Source of the DNA: HGM13006 sp900757695
Lineage (GTDB): Bacteria > Bacillota > Clostridia > Oscillospirales > Oscillospiraceae
Assembly: GCA_959607825.1 (NCBI GenBank)
Contig: CAUHNW010000001.1
Location: 124,001 to 188,000 of the forward strand
DNA: 64,000 bases
Direction of reading: 5' to 3'
The translations under genes and the position numbers were made by a program. The notes under the pieces were generated by a model that had not been told where the DNA came from, made no database searches, and saw nothing but the letters and a program-made list of their open reading frames with translations. Positions 1-7,998 of the stretch are shown piece after piece (positions within the stretch are counted from its first letter, which is position 1; each line of letters opens with the position of its first letter).

Positions 1-2
1 TC

Positions 3-932
3 ATGGATGGGAAGGTCAGCGCTACTCTGATTTCCTCTTATCTCACCGCCCTGTCCATGAAGGGGGAGACCATTGACGAGATCAGCGGCTCCGCCTATGC
101 CATGCGGGCCCATGCCACCAAGGCACCCCACGATATGGACGTATTGGAGATCGTCGGCACCGGCGGCGATGGTGCGAACACCTTTAACATTTCCTCCACC
201 TCTGCCATGGTCATCGCTGCGGGCGGTGTCCCGGTCGCCAAGCACGGAAACCGTGCAGCCTCCTCCAAGTCCGGTGCTGCGGACGTACTGGAGGCGCTGG
301 GCGTCAACATCTCCCTGCCCCCGGAAAAATGCCGGGCACTGCTGGAGCAGGTGGGCATCTGCTTTCTGTTTGCCCAGACCTATCACACCGCCATGAAGTA
401 TGTGGGCCCCGTTCGTAAGGAGCTGGGGATCCGCACCGTATTCAACATTCTCGGCCCCATCACCAACCCCGCCGCCCCCACCATGGGCGTTATGGGTGTC
501 TATGACCAGAGTCTGCTGGAGCCATATGCCGCAGTGATGCAGAACCTTGGCATTCGCCGGGGGCTGGTAGTCTATGGAACAGACCGTCTGGATGAGATCT
601 CTGCCAGCGCTCCCACGGCTGTCTGCGAGATCCGAGACGGCAAAACCAACCTCTATGAGATCACCCCGGAGCAGTTCGGCTACACCCGCTGCCAGAAGTC
701 TGATCTACTGGGCGGCACCCCGGAAGAAAATGCCCAGATCACGAGGAACATTCTCTCCGGTCAGGACAAGGGCCCCAAGCGTCAGGCCGTATGCCTCAAC
801 GCCGGTGCCGCTCTGTATGCGGCAGGCAGCGCCGAAACCATGGAGGCAGGCGTCCGGCTTGCGGAATACCTCATTGACAGCGGAAAGGCCATGGAGAAGC
901 TCCAGCAGTTTGTGGAGGCCAGCAATCAATGA
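3..932 (+). CDS. trpD: Anthranilate phosphoribosyltransferase (5' end outside window)
   Basis: Transfers the phosphoribosyl group of PRPP to anthranilate, the second dedicated step of tryptophan synthesis in the cytoplasm. The visible 309 residues carry the family's glycine-rich GTGGDG loop at about residues 52-57, followed by NISS and KHGNR (80-84), all PRPP/anthranilate-binding segments. Family members are usually about 335-345 residues and the N-terminal helix is missing here, so the Met at the window edge is probably internal and the gene begins upstream. Its stop codon overlaps the trpC start (ATGA), which indicates translational coupling. It is the first visible gene of trpD-trpC-trpF. 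The call is secure. Confidence 0.96.
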   Translation: MDGKVSATLISSYLTALSMKGETIDEISGSAYAMRAHATKAPHDMDVLEIVGTGGDGANTFNISSTSAMVIAAGGVPVAKHGNRAASSKSGAADVLEALGVNISLPPEKCRALLEQVGICFLFAQTYHTAMKYVGPVRKELGIRTVFNILGPITNPAAPTMGVMGVYDQSLLEPYAAVMQNLGIRRGLVVYGTDRLDEISASAPTAVCEIRDGKTNLYEITPEQFGYTRCQKSDLLGGTPEENAQITRNILSGQDKGPKRQAVCLNAGAALYAAGSAETMEAGVRLAEYLIDSGKAMEKLQQFVEASNQ

Positions 933-1729
933 ACATTTTAGCCGAAATCGCCCAGCGCACCCGTCAGCGGGTGGCGGATGAAAAGAAAACGCTTCCCCTG
1001 TCCAAGCTCCGGCAGCAGGCTGAGGCAATGGCCGCCGCTGCCCCCAAGGACTTCCCCTTTACGGCGGCACTGGCCGCACCCGGCATGAGCTTTATCTGTG
1101 AGGTCAAAAAGGCTTCCCCCTCCAAGGGGCTCATCGCCCCGGATTTTCCCTACCGCTCCATCGCTGAAGACTATCAGGCTGCCGGAGCCTCGGCCATCTC
1201 CTGTCTCACGGAGCCCTTCTGGTTTCAGGGCAGTGACAGCTACCTCCGGGAGATTGCACAGCATGTCTCCATTCCGGTGCTGCGGAAGGACTTTGCGGTG
1301 GATGACTACATGATCTATGGTGCAAAGGCCCTCGGTGCCTCCGCAGTCCTGCTGATCTGCTCCATATTGGAGGATGCCCAGCTGCGGGACTATCTGGCCC
1401 TCGCCCATGCTCTGGGGCTCTCGGCGCTGGTGGAGGCCCACGATGAAAATGAGGTTCAGCGTGCACTGACCGCAGGCGCCAAGATCATCGGCGTCAATAA
1501 CCGGGATCTCAAGACCTTTACCGTAGATCTCGGCAATTCTCTGCGGCTTCGGCAGCTGGTTCCCCCGGAGGTTCTATTCGTATCGGAAAGCGGCATCCGC
1601 ACCCACGCGGATATTCAAAAGCTCTATGACAACGGCACCAACGCAGTGCTCATTGGAGAAACGCTTATGCGTGCACCCAATAAAAAGGAAATGCTGGATA
1701 CCCTGAGAGGAGGCCCCTGTTATGAGTAA
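929..1729 (+). CDS. trpC: Indole-3-glycerol phosphate synthase
   Basis: Ring-closes and decarboxylates carboxyphenylaminodeoxyribulose phosphate to indole-3-glycerol phosphate. The 266-residue TIM barrel matches the family length. Visible motifs are EVKKASPSKG at about 58-67 with a substrate-binding lysine, LRKDFAVDDYMI near 118-129 with the catalytic lysine, VNNRDLKTF near 190, and SESGI near 220. It overlaps trpD by four bases upstream and trpF by eight bases downstream, so the three genes are tightly coupled. TrpC and TrpF are separate proteins here, as is usual in Firmicutes. Confidence 0.97.
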   Translation: MNILAEIAQRTRQRVADEKKTLPLSKLRQQAEAMAAAAPKDFPFTAALAAPGMSFICEVKKASPSKGLIAPDFPYRSIAEDYQAAGASAISCLTEPFWFQGSDSYLREIAQHVSIPVLRKDFAVDDYMIYGAKALGASAVLLICSILEDAQLRDYLALAHALGLSALVEAHDENEVQRALTAGAKIIGVNNRDLKTFTVDLGNSLRLRQLVPPEVLFVSESGIRTHADIQKLYDNGTNAVLIGETLMRAPNKKEMLDTLRGGPCYE

Positions 1730-2333
1730 GATCAAGATCTGCGGACTCAGCCGTCCCTGTGACATCGACTATGTAAACGAGGCAAAGCCGGATTTCTGCG
1801 GCTTTATTATCGGCGTCCCCAAGAGTCGGCGTAACGTAACCCCGGATACCGTCCGATCTCTGACCGCAGGGCTCTCACCGGACATCGCTCCGGTGGGCGT
1901 CTTTGTGAATGCCCCCATGGAAGAAATCGCCGCACTGACCAGCGATGGTACGCTTTCCTATGTGCAGCTCCACGGGCAGGAGGACGAGCGCTACCTTGCC
2001 GCACTTCGTAAGGCGGTCAAGGTACCCATCATTCAGGCTTTCAAAGTGACCTGCCCGGAGGATGTGCGCCGGGCGGAGCAGTCCTCCGCAGACTATATTC
2101 TGCTGGACAACGGCTCCGGCGGCACCGGGCAGGTCTTCGATTGGTCCAACCTTCAGGATATCACCCGGCCCTATATTCTTGCGGGCGGTCTCGGGCCGGA
2201 AAATCTCGCTGATGCCGTCCATCTGCTCTCACCGTGGGGTACCGATCTGTCCAGCGGTGTGGAAACTGACGGATATAAGGATCGGGATAAGATACTGGCT
2301 GCGGTCAAAGCGGTTCGGGACGCCTCCAAATAA
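1722..2333 (+). CDS. trpF: Phosphoribosylanthranilate isomerase
   Basis: Amadori rearrangement of phosphoribosylanthranilate, the step before TrpC. The 203-residue single-domain barrel starts MSKIKICGL, where the KICG cysteine is the family's general base; the glycine-rich phosphate-binding segment DNGSGGTGQVFDW lies near 128-140. The start codon lies inside the end of trpC with AGAGGAGG just upstream. No trpB or trpA follows: the next feature is a strong terminator, so the tryptophan synthase genes must be elsewhere or upstream of the window. Confidence 0.95.
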   Translation: MSKIKICGLSRPCDIDYVNEAKPDFCGFIIGVPKSRRNVTPDTVRSLTAGLSPDIAPVGVFVNAPMEEIAALTSDGTLSYVQLHGQEDERYLAALRKAVKVPIIQAFKVTCPEDVRRAEQSSADYILLDNGSGGTGQVFDWSNLQDITRPYILAGGLGPENLADAVHLLSPWGTDLSSGVETDGYKDRDKILAAVKAVRDASK

Positions 2334-2338
2334 CATTC

Positions 2339-2374
2339 CAGCGGCGCCGCATTTCGGTACTTGCAGCGCCGCTG
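2339..2374. terminator. Bidirectional intrinsic terminator between trpF and the cysteine desulfurase gene
   Basis: A 9-bp perfect GC-rich stem (CAGCGGCGC with GCGCCGCTG) is followed on the plus strand by GGTTTATTTT. It lies between two convergent genes and can serve both. Confidence 0.85.
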
Positions 2375-2377
2375 GGT

Positions 2378-3556
2378 TTATTTTAACAGAAACGAGGCTT
2401 CTCCGTTCTCGCAGGCCCGGTAGTGGGCATTCATACTGCGGAGCCGCTGCACCACCTGCGGAATAACGGTCAGCAGCGTATCGATCTCCTGCTCCGTATT
2501 CCAGCCGTCTATGCTCAGCCGAAGGCTGCCCCGGGCAATCTCCGTTGGAAGTCCCATGGCCAGCAGCACATGGCTGGGCTCCAGAGAACCCGAAGCACAG
2601 GCCGAGCCGCTGGACGCACAGATTCCCGCCCCGTCCAGCAGCAGAAGGAGGCTCTCCCCCTCTACTCCTTCAAAAGACAGGTTCAAAATTCCCGGCGCAC
2701 AGTCTCCGCCGCCGTTGATCCGGCTGTGGGGGATTCTACTGAGCCCTTCCAGCAAGCGCTGCCGCATGGCTGCTACCCGCTCCATATCCGTTTCCATGGT
2801 GCTCATGGCCGTTTCCAGCGCCGCCGCCATCCCTGCAATGGCCGGGAGATTCTCCGTTCCGGCACGCTTTCCCCGTTCCTGTCCGCCGCCCTCTATGAGG
2901 ATGTGGAGCCGGAGCCCCCGGCGTGCGTAGATCACACCAATGCCTCTGGGCCCATGGAATTTATGGGCCGACAGGCTCAGCATGTCCGCCTGCTTCACGT
3001 CAAGGGGAATATGGCCCGCCGCCTGTACCGCATCCGTGTGAAAGGGGATGCCCCGGGCTCTGCAAATGGCCCCCAACTCCCCAATCGGCTGGATGGTGCC
3101 CAGCTCATTGTTCACCGTCATGACTGTCACCAGCGCCGTATCTTCCCGGATGGCCGCTTCCAATTCCTCCGGGCGCACATGCCCGTCTGCATGGACATCC
3201 AGATAGGTCACGGAATAGCCCATATCTTCCAGCTTTTTCAGGGTATGCAGCACCGCATGGTGCTCAAAGGCAGAGGTGATGATATGCCGCTTTCCCTCCG
3301 CCGCTCCGTTCAGTGCTCCGGACAGAATGGCCTGATTGTCGCTTTCACTGCCGCCGGAGGTAAAATAGATCTCACCGGGCTTTCCCCCGAGGCTCCGTGC
3401 AATGGACTCTCTTGCACGCCCCAGCGCTGCCGCCGCCTGCTGTCCGGCCCGGTGGAGGCTGGAGGGATTTCCATAGCAGTTGTCCATGGCCTCCAGCATC
3501 GCAGCCCGGGCCTCCGGGCAGATTTTTGTGGTGGCGGCATTGTCTGCATATACCAT
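2378..3556 (-). CDS. Cysteine desulfurase, NifS/IscS-like
   Basis: A PLP enzyme that removes sulfur from cysteine for Fe-S cluster or tRNA thiolation. Counting from the Met at 3556 it has 392 residues. Visible are the N-terminal ADNAATT, the FEHHA segment near 98-101, the PLP Schiff-base pair HK at about 198-199 in SLSAHKFHGPRG, and the sulfur-accepting cysteine near 320 in SSGSACASGS. I chose this start because AGAGGAG precedes it by seven bases; the open frame runs 13 codons further upstream without a site. No iscU or thiI partner lies next to it, so its acceptor cannot be read from context. Confidence 0.93.
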   Translation of the reverse strand: MVYADNAATTKICPEARAAMLEAMDNCYGNPSSLHRAGQQAAAALGRARESIARSLGGKPGEIYFTSGGSESDNQAILSGALNGAAEGKRHIITSAFEHHAVLHTLKKLEDMGYSVTYLDVHADGHVRPEELEAAIREDTALVTVMTVNNELGTIQPIGELGAICRARGIPFHTDAVQAAGHIPLDVKQADMLSLSAHKFHGPRGIGVIYARRGLRLHILIEGGGQERGKRAGTENLPAIAGMAAALETAMSTMETDMERVAAMRQRLLEGLSRIPHSRINGGGDCAPGILNLSFEGVEGESLLLLLDGAGICASSGSACASGSLEPSHVLLAMGLPTEIARGSLRLSIDGWNTEQEIDTLLTVIPQVVQRLRSMNAHYRACENGEASFLLK

Positions 3557-3632
3557 GCTCTGCTCCTCTTTTCCTACGAAACTGATATGAATCATACACC
3601 GCCCTGTATGCCGCTGTCAAGCCGCAAACGAA

Positions 3633-3660
3633 AAAGAGACGCACGGCGGTGCGTCTCTTT
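3633..3660 (-). terminator. Terminator after the Asp23-family gene
   Basis: A perfect 12-bp stem (AAAGAGACGCAC/GTGCGTCTCTTT) with a 4-base loop, followed on the minus strand by TTTTTCGTTT. It lies 16 bases past the Asp23-family stop codon. Confidence 0.9.
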
Positions 3661-3676
3661 GGGGTGGTGTTTTCCG

Positions 3677-4048
3677 TTATGCCTTGGGGGTGCAGATCCC
3701 GCAGATATCCACGTTGACCGCTGCAACCTTCAGGCCGGTCATGGACTCGACGGCAGTGATCACAGCGTCCTGAATATTGCCGGCCACGGCGGGGATATCG
3801 CTGCCGTAGGCGATGATCACAAAGCACTCCACCGTGACAACCTCATTGTCAATGGTAAGCTTTACACCCTTGGCCATATTCTTTCTGCCCAGCATTTCCG
3901 CCAGATCGGCGGTGAAGCTGGAGGAGAGACCGTAAACGCCCTCCACATCACTGATGGCCAATGCCGCAATGGCTGCAACGACTTCCTCTGAAATATTGAC
4001 GGTGCCCTTTTCTACAGGCTGCACCAGATATTCTTTTGACTCACTCAT
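3677..4048 (-). CDS. Asp23/Gls24 family envelope stress protein
   Basis: A 123-residue protein with the Asp23/Gls24 (DUF322) pattern: GTVNISEEVVAAIAALA near the N-terminus, the DVEGVYGL motif near 34-41, then alternating beta strands and a C-terminal VNVDICGI. Relatives are small cytoplasmic proteins tied to cell-envelope homeostasis; their biochemical role is poorly defined. The start has GGAGG eight to nine bases upstream. It lies just downstream of spoIIIAH but has its own promoter-like sequence and terminator, so it is probably an independent unit rather than part of the sporulation operon. Confidence 0.9.
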   Translation of the reverse strand: MSESKEYLVQPVEKGTVNISEEVVAAIAALAISDVEGVYGLSSSFTADLAEMLGRKNMAKGVKLTIDNEVVTVECFVIIAYGSDIPAVAGNIQDAVITAVESMTGLKVAAVNVDICGICTPKA

Positions 4049-4096
4049 AGCAAGATGCCTCCAGTCTCAGGCAGATATGCCGCCTGTCTTTTGTTC

Positions 4097-4124
4097 ATTG
4101 TATCATATTTTCATAAAAATACAA
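4097..4124 (-). promoter_or_regulatory. Candidate sigma-A promoter for the Asp23-family gene
   Basis: On the minus strand TTGTAT (4119-4124) and TACAAT (4097-4102) are separated by 16 bases, in an AT-rich gap between spoIIIAH and the Asp23-family gene. Predicted from sequence only. Confidence 0.5.
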
Positions 4125-4820
4125 TCATTTTACTTCAATAATTTTCAGGTCAGAGGGCGTGTAATCGCTCTGGGTCGTCACAATATCGCAGATCTGGGCC
4201 ACTGCGTCGGACTCCAATCCCTCTTCCGGGGCAGCCACTGCCACAGAGATACCGCCTTCGCTCATATAGGCCACACAGTCCGCATAGCCCTTGGAGATCA
4301 CCAGTCCCTCGATCTCCGCCTCCTTCAGTGCGGTATTTACCATGCTCTCCAGCTGTGCCGAAGCCGAGGACGCCGCCTGATCGTCTGCCCCGGATTCATA
4401 GGCTATGGTCTCCTGCAGCAGCTCCACTGCGCTGTCCCGGGACTCCTGCCGCGCCAGCCGAATGGTAGCAAAGTAGTCGCTGATGGTGGTATCTGCGGTG
4501 GCCTCCGTCAGCATAGCATCATAGTTCTCACTGCCGTCCACCACTTGGGCCTGATCGGTAATGGCATCCACCGATGCAATGCCGCCGCCCTCCCCGGCGG
4601 TCTCTGTATCCGTATCTGCTCCGGCCTCCTGCAGCAGCGCCGTGTCTAAGGTATCCGCCAGCTCCGTCTCCCCGGAAACCGCCGAGGCCTCGGGCTCCTT
4701 GTGGTACGACCAGTTGAGATAGACCCCCACACAGATAAACAGGAGCACAACTGCCACCACTGCATTGCGTTTCCACAGCTTCGTGGCAGTCACATTGGTT
4801 GTATTGGTTGTGTTCGTCAT
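4125..4820 (-). CDS. spoIIIAH: Stage III sporulation protein AH
   Basis: Last gene of the spoIIIA operon. SpoIIIAH is the mother-cell membrane protein that pairs with forespore SpoIIQ or its clostridial equivalent to build the channel between the two cells. I start at the Met at 4820, which has AAGGAGGG six bases upstream; the frame stays open further up through spoIIIAG but without a start site. The 231-residue protein has a Thr/Asn-rich N-tail, one membrane helix at about 19-36, a linker, and a soluble C-terminal domain with the YscJ/FliF-like ring-building pattern ending in DLKIIEV. Confidence 0.92.
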   Translation of the reverse strand: MTNTTNTTNVTATKLWKRNAVVAVVLLFICVGVYLNWSYHKEPEASAVSGETELADTLDTALLQEAGADTDTETAGEGGGIASVDAITDQAQVVDGSENYDAMLTEATADTTISDYFATIRLARQESRDSAVELLQETIAYESGADDQAASSASAQLESMVNTALKEAEIEGLVISKGYADCVAYMSEGGISVAVAAPEEGLESDAVAQICDIVTTQSDYTPSDLKIIEVK

Positions 4821-4831
4821 AATGCCCTCCT

Positions 4832-5332
4832 TCATTCCATTGCGCAAACTGTAATATGGTCCATGCCCAGTCCAGTCAAGCTGGACACCGCCTCCTTTAC
4901 CGCAAGCTGTACCTCCGGCCGCCCCGCCCCCTGGCAGAGCACCACTGCTCCCCGAAAGCCCGGATAGCCGCTGCACTTTGCCACCGGCAAATCACTGCTC
5001 CCAGTGCGTGCCAGCACAGTTTGGCTCTGATTCTGACTGCTGTCGGTACTCTGCGTCTGAGAAAGATCCATCTGATAGATCGTTTCGCCCCCGTCCTCCA
5101 GAGACAGCAGCAGCTGCACCCTTCCCACCCCCTGCATGTTCCCCAGCAGTGCTTCCAGCTGGTCGGTAAATGCCTCCAAATCAAAGCCGTCTGTTTCCGC
5201 CGTTTCTTCCACTGCCCGCTGTTCCGTTTTTCCGCCGCTGGGCAGAAGAAGCAGAAGCACGCCGATGGCCAGTACCAGCAGTGGCCAGCGATAGCGCTTT
5301 AACCTACTGAGCTTCGGAAAATTCTCCAGCAT
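4832..5332 (-). CDS. spoIIIAG: Stage III sporulation protein AG
   Basis: SpoIIIAG forms a large ring in the mother-cell membrane facing the forespore. The protein has a short cytoplasmic tail, one membrane helix (about residues 14-31, a run of L/I/V/G), and an extracytoplasmic ring-building domain that ends LTGLGMDHITVCAME. I use the ATG at 5332, which follows the spoIIIAF stop after two bases; a GTG six bases upstream (5338) lies nearer to the AGGAG and is an alternative. It is translationally coupled to spoIIIAF. Confidence 0.9.
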   Translation of the reverse strand: MLENFPKLSRLKRYRWPLLVLAIGVLLLLLPSGGKTEQRAVEETAETDGFDLEAFTDQLEALLGNMQGVGRVQLLLSLEDGGETIYQMDLSQTQSTDSSQNQSQTVLARTGSSDLPVAKCSGYPGFRGAVVLCQGAGRPEVQLAVKEAVSSLTGLGMDHITVCAME

Positions 5333-5334
5333 CT

Positions 5335-5805
5335 TCACATGTCTAACCACTCCTGTCTCTCCTCCGGTATTCCAAGCTCGGAAGCAATGGCTTCTGTCAG
5401 CGCCTTTTTCTGGCTCTGGGTCCCATGGCCATGGATGACCACCGACCATGGGATCGGATACTGTTTTTTCAGCCGAACGCTGACCTCGGCACTGCAAGTC
5501 AGTTCCATAGCTTGTGCTTTGTCCAATATATATGTCTCTGCGGCCTCGGATATGAGCGATTCCATCAGACGGTTTGACTCCCGGGCCACCTCATCGGCCT
5601 CCATCACCGGCGTATAGCCCCACCGGGCCATCTGCTTCGCCCCCGCCGCCACATTCAGCTTGCCAAGGGGCCCCAGCATACAGATCAGCACCAGCAGTCC
5701 GGCACCCAGTCTGGCACCCCGGCCCTCGGCCCCCTTGGGTGCCACCCTTCGGATCAGTGCCGCAAGGATTGCTGCCCCAGTGAGCCCCACCAGATATTCT
5801 TTCAT
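5335..5805 (-). CDS. spoIIIAF: Stage III sporulation protein AF
   Basis: A 156-residue component of the spoIIIA channel complex. Two N-terminal membrane helices (starting YLVGLTGAAILAALI, then AGLLVLICMLGPLG) precede a soluble C-terminal domain with the IPWSVVIHG segment. The ATG at 5805 lies just past the spoIIIAE stop and has a GGGGG ribosome-binding stretch; the open frame extends 11 codons further, into spoIIIAE. Order and overlap within spoIIIAA-AH support the call. Confidence 0.9.
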   Translation of the reverse strand: MKEYLVGLTGAAILAALIRRVAPKGAEGRGARLGAGLLVLICMLGPLGKLNVAAGAKQMARWGYTPVMEADEVARESNRLMESLISEAAETYILDKAQAMELTCSAEVSVRLKKQYPIPWSVVIHGHGTQSQKKALTEAIASELGIPEERQEWLDM

Positions 5806-5806
5806 G

Positions 5807-6889
5807 TCACAGCCCCCGCAAAAAGCATACACAGCCAATCATCACCAGCAGTGTACACACGCCGGTCACTGCCGTAATCAATCCCACCGCCCCGGCCATA
5901 GTAGAGACCAGGCCGGACAGACGCTTCTCTCCGGTGGCTGCCGTTGCCGCTGCGGTACACTTCAGCATCAGATAGCTGCATCCCGTCTCTATAAACGGAC
6001 CGATGCTCACCGCCAACACCCCAAGTAAGCCAAGGATCCCAAGGCTTCCCCGGATCATCCCTGCGGAGACCAGAAGCGTCTCAGAGGCATCTGCGATCAT
6101 GCTCCCCACCACTGGGACCGCCGTGGAGATGGTCAGCTTCGCCGCCCGGATTGAGGCGGAGTCAACGCTTCCGCTGATCACCCCGGTCAGTGAAAGATAG
6201 GCTGTAAACCCGATCACCACAAATTTTAGTGCCGTAGTAATCAGCTGCTTGAGCATGTCCCCCAGCATTTTCAGGCTTTCATCCCCCACGGCATAGTTGG
6301 CGGTCATCAGCGCCATATAGCAGGAGATTGCCGGCAGAAAGATTAGCTCCAGCCCCCGGCTCATGGCCCCGCACACCGCCGTGGTGATCCCCAGCAGTGC
6401 CGTGGAGGTGCCGATCCTTCCCGATGCCGCAGCTGCCGACGCCATTGCCGGAAACAGTGCTCCGGAAAACACCGCCATTTCATCCACGGTTCTTGTCATC
6501 TGTGTGAAGAAGCCCGAGATCTGCCCATAGAGGATCATGGAGATGGCCAGTACCCCAGCCAGCTCCATGGCCGTTTCGGCCTGCTCTGCTCCGCTGCTTC
6601 GTACCACTGCTGCCAATACGGTCACAGCAAATACAGACAGGCACAGGCCAAGGGATGCCTTGATGCTGCCTTCGGACTGCCCAAAGCCCTTTTCCACAAT
6701 CGACCGGACGCCGCCGCCCAAGTCCTCTGCGTCCATGGTGTCCCAGCCCTCTACCGCCTCCCGGGCAGCATCGGGCAGACTTCCCGGAACATCCCCGGCG
6801 CCGAAATCCGTCTCCGCCCCAGCGGCCCGGCAGCCCACCGCCAGGATCACGGTCAATATCATTACCATCCAGATTCTTCTCATTGGCAT
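5807..6889 (-). CDS. spoIIIAE: Stage III sporulation protein AE
   Basis: A 360-residue polytopic membrane protein of the SpoIIIA channel. The N-terminus MPMRRIWMVMILTVILAVGC is a signal-like hydrophobic segment, and at least six further hydrophobic stretches follow. Starts at 6889 and 6883 (Met1 and Met3) are both possible and neither has a clear ribosome binding site, consistent with coupling to spoIIIAD, whose stop is four bases away. Length and position match the family. Confidence 0.92.
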   Translation of the reverse strand: MPMRRIWMVMILTVILAVGCRAAGAETDFGAGDVPGSLPDAAREAVEGWDTMDAEDLGGGVRSIVEKGFGQSEGSIKASLGLCLSVFAVTVLAAVVRSSGAEQAETAMELAGVLAISMILYGQISGFFTQMTRTVDEMAVFSGALFPAMASAAAASGRIGTSTALLGITTAVCGAMSRGLELIFLPAISCYMALMTANYAVGDESLKMLGDMLKQLITTALKFVVIGFTAYLSLTGVISGSVDSASIRAAKLTISTAVPVVGSMIADASETLLVSAGMIRGSLGILGLLGVLAVSIGPFIETGCSYLMLKCTAAATAATGEKRLSGLVSTMAGAVGLITAVTGVCTLLVMIGCVCFLRGL

Positions 6890-6893
6890 TCAC

Positions 6894-7280
6894 TCACAGC
6901 ATATTCTTTACCAGCGTAAGGAGGCTCTCCATCAGCGGCAGCAGCACAAACACCGACGCAGTGCTTCCCGCCATTTTCAGAGCTGAACCGATGGTCTTCT
7001 CCCCGGCATCCTCACAGATCCCGGCCCCAGTCTGTGTCAAAATTCCAATGGCCATGGCCTTCAGCACTGGCCCTGTGGTGCTTCCGGTGAGCCCTGCGGT
7101 ATCCCGCAGCTCCTCGAGGAATCCCAGCACCGGCTTTAACACCGTCATGGTCATGACGGCGATCAGCAGTACGGTGCCAATGGATGCCAGTACCGCAAAT
7201 TCTCCCCCCTGCTTCCGGGTAAGCAGGCACAGAATCGCCCCCACCACCGCCGTTCCCGCACATTTTAAGATCGTATCCAT
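6894..7280 (-). CDS. spoIIIAD: Stage III sporulation protein AD
   Basis: A 128-residue membrane protein with three to four hydrophobic helices and the conserved SpoIIIAC/AD-type segment ALKMAGSTASVFVLLPLMES near the C-terminus. Its ATG shares one base with the spoIIIAC TGA stop (TGATG), a classic termination-reinitiation arrangement. Acts with SpoIIIAC and AE in the mother-cell engulfing membrane. Confidence 0.92.
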   Translation of the reverse strand: MDTILKCAGTAVVGAILCLLTRKQGGEFAVLASIGTVLLIAVMTMTVLKPVLGFLEELRDTAGLTGSTTGPVLKAMAIGILTQTGAGICEDAGEKTIGSALKMAGSTASVFVLLPLMESLLTLVKNML

Positions 7281-7474
7281 CAGAACTGAAACAGGGTCTT
7301 CACCAGATCAAACAGATCTGCGATTTTCTGCACCAGAATCATCAATACCACCACCAGTCCGGCCAGCGTGGTCATAGTGGCCTGCTCTTCCCGGCCCGAG
7401 CGAACCAGCACCTGATTGAGAATGGAGACGATGATGCCAACGGCGGCGATCTTAAAGATCAGATCGATTTCCAT
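7280..7474 (-). CDS. spoIIIAC: Stage III sporulation protein AC
   Basis: A 64-residue, two-helix membrane protein starting MEIDLIFKIAAVGIIVSILN. The start at 7474 is fixed by AGGAGG about six bases upstream and by the family's usual length of about 65 residues; the frame is open for 21 more codons upstream, into spoIIIAB. Overlaps spoIIIAD by one base. Confidence 0.93.
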   Translation of the reverse strand: MEIDLIFKIAAVGIIVSILNQVLVRSGREEQATMTTLAGLVVVLMILVQKIADLFDLVKTLFQF

Positions 7475-7482
7475 AGGGCCTC

Positions 7483-7998
7483 CTACAGCAGAATCAGGAT
7501 CAGGGCAAGTCCCCCGCAGACCGAGGCAGTCATCCACGCCTGCGCCTTCTGCCTCCGCACCGACTCTGCCTGCCCGATCCGTTCATCCAGCCGTTTCTTA
7601 TACAGCTCCAGCGCCCGTGCCTGTCCCCCAAGGTCGTAGCGTCCCAGTGCCCCGGAAAGCTCCAGCAGCATGGATTTTTCCTCCTGCTCCAATGGAAGCG
7701 GCTGCTCCTCCATCTGAATTTTCATGGCAGTGATCAAGGGCCTTCCTGTTACCGCTGCCATATTGACCGCTGTTCCCTGAAAAAAAGCGCCCATCTCTCC
7801 CCCCAGCCGCTGTCCGGCAGCCTCAAAGAGCTCCGGCAGGGACGCCATACGGAGCTCCATTTCATTTTGCAGCAGCTCCAGCCCCAGTCGAAGCTGCCGA
7901 AGCAGCCCGATCCTCCGACTCAGGCTCTGCCGGGCCAGATACCCGTTCATGAAGGACGCCACCGCCACAAATATCCCGCCTGCCAGCTTCAGCATCAT
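7483..7998 (-). CDS. spoIIIAB: Stage III sporulation protein AB
   Basis: A 171-residue protein with an N-terminal membrane helix (MLKLAGGIFVAVASFMNGY), a long helical middle and a C-terminal hydrophobic helix, as in the SpoIIIAB family, where it sits in the membrane and is thought to dock the SpoIIIAA ATPase. Two consecutive ATGs (7998 and 7995) are possible. The gene begins inside spoIIIAA: the upstream frame runs 137 bp into it, an unusually long overlap for this pair. Confidence 0.92.
   Translation of the reverse strand: MMLKLAGGIFVAVASFMNGYLARQSLSRRIGLLRQLRLGLELLQNEMELRMASLPELFEAAGQRLGGEMGAFFQGTAVNMAAVTGRPLITAMKIQMEEQPLPLEQEEKSMLLELSGALGRYDLGGQARALELYKKRLDERIGQAESVRRQKAQAWMTASVCGGLALILILL

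Noticed and set aside
2378..3595. Longer cysteine desulfurase start at 3595
   Set aside because: The extra 13 residues have no ribosome binding site, whereas the ATG at 3556 has AGAGGAG at good spacing and begins at the family's usual N-terminus.
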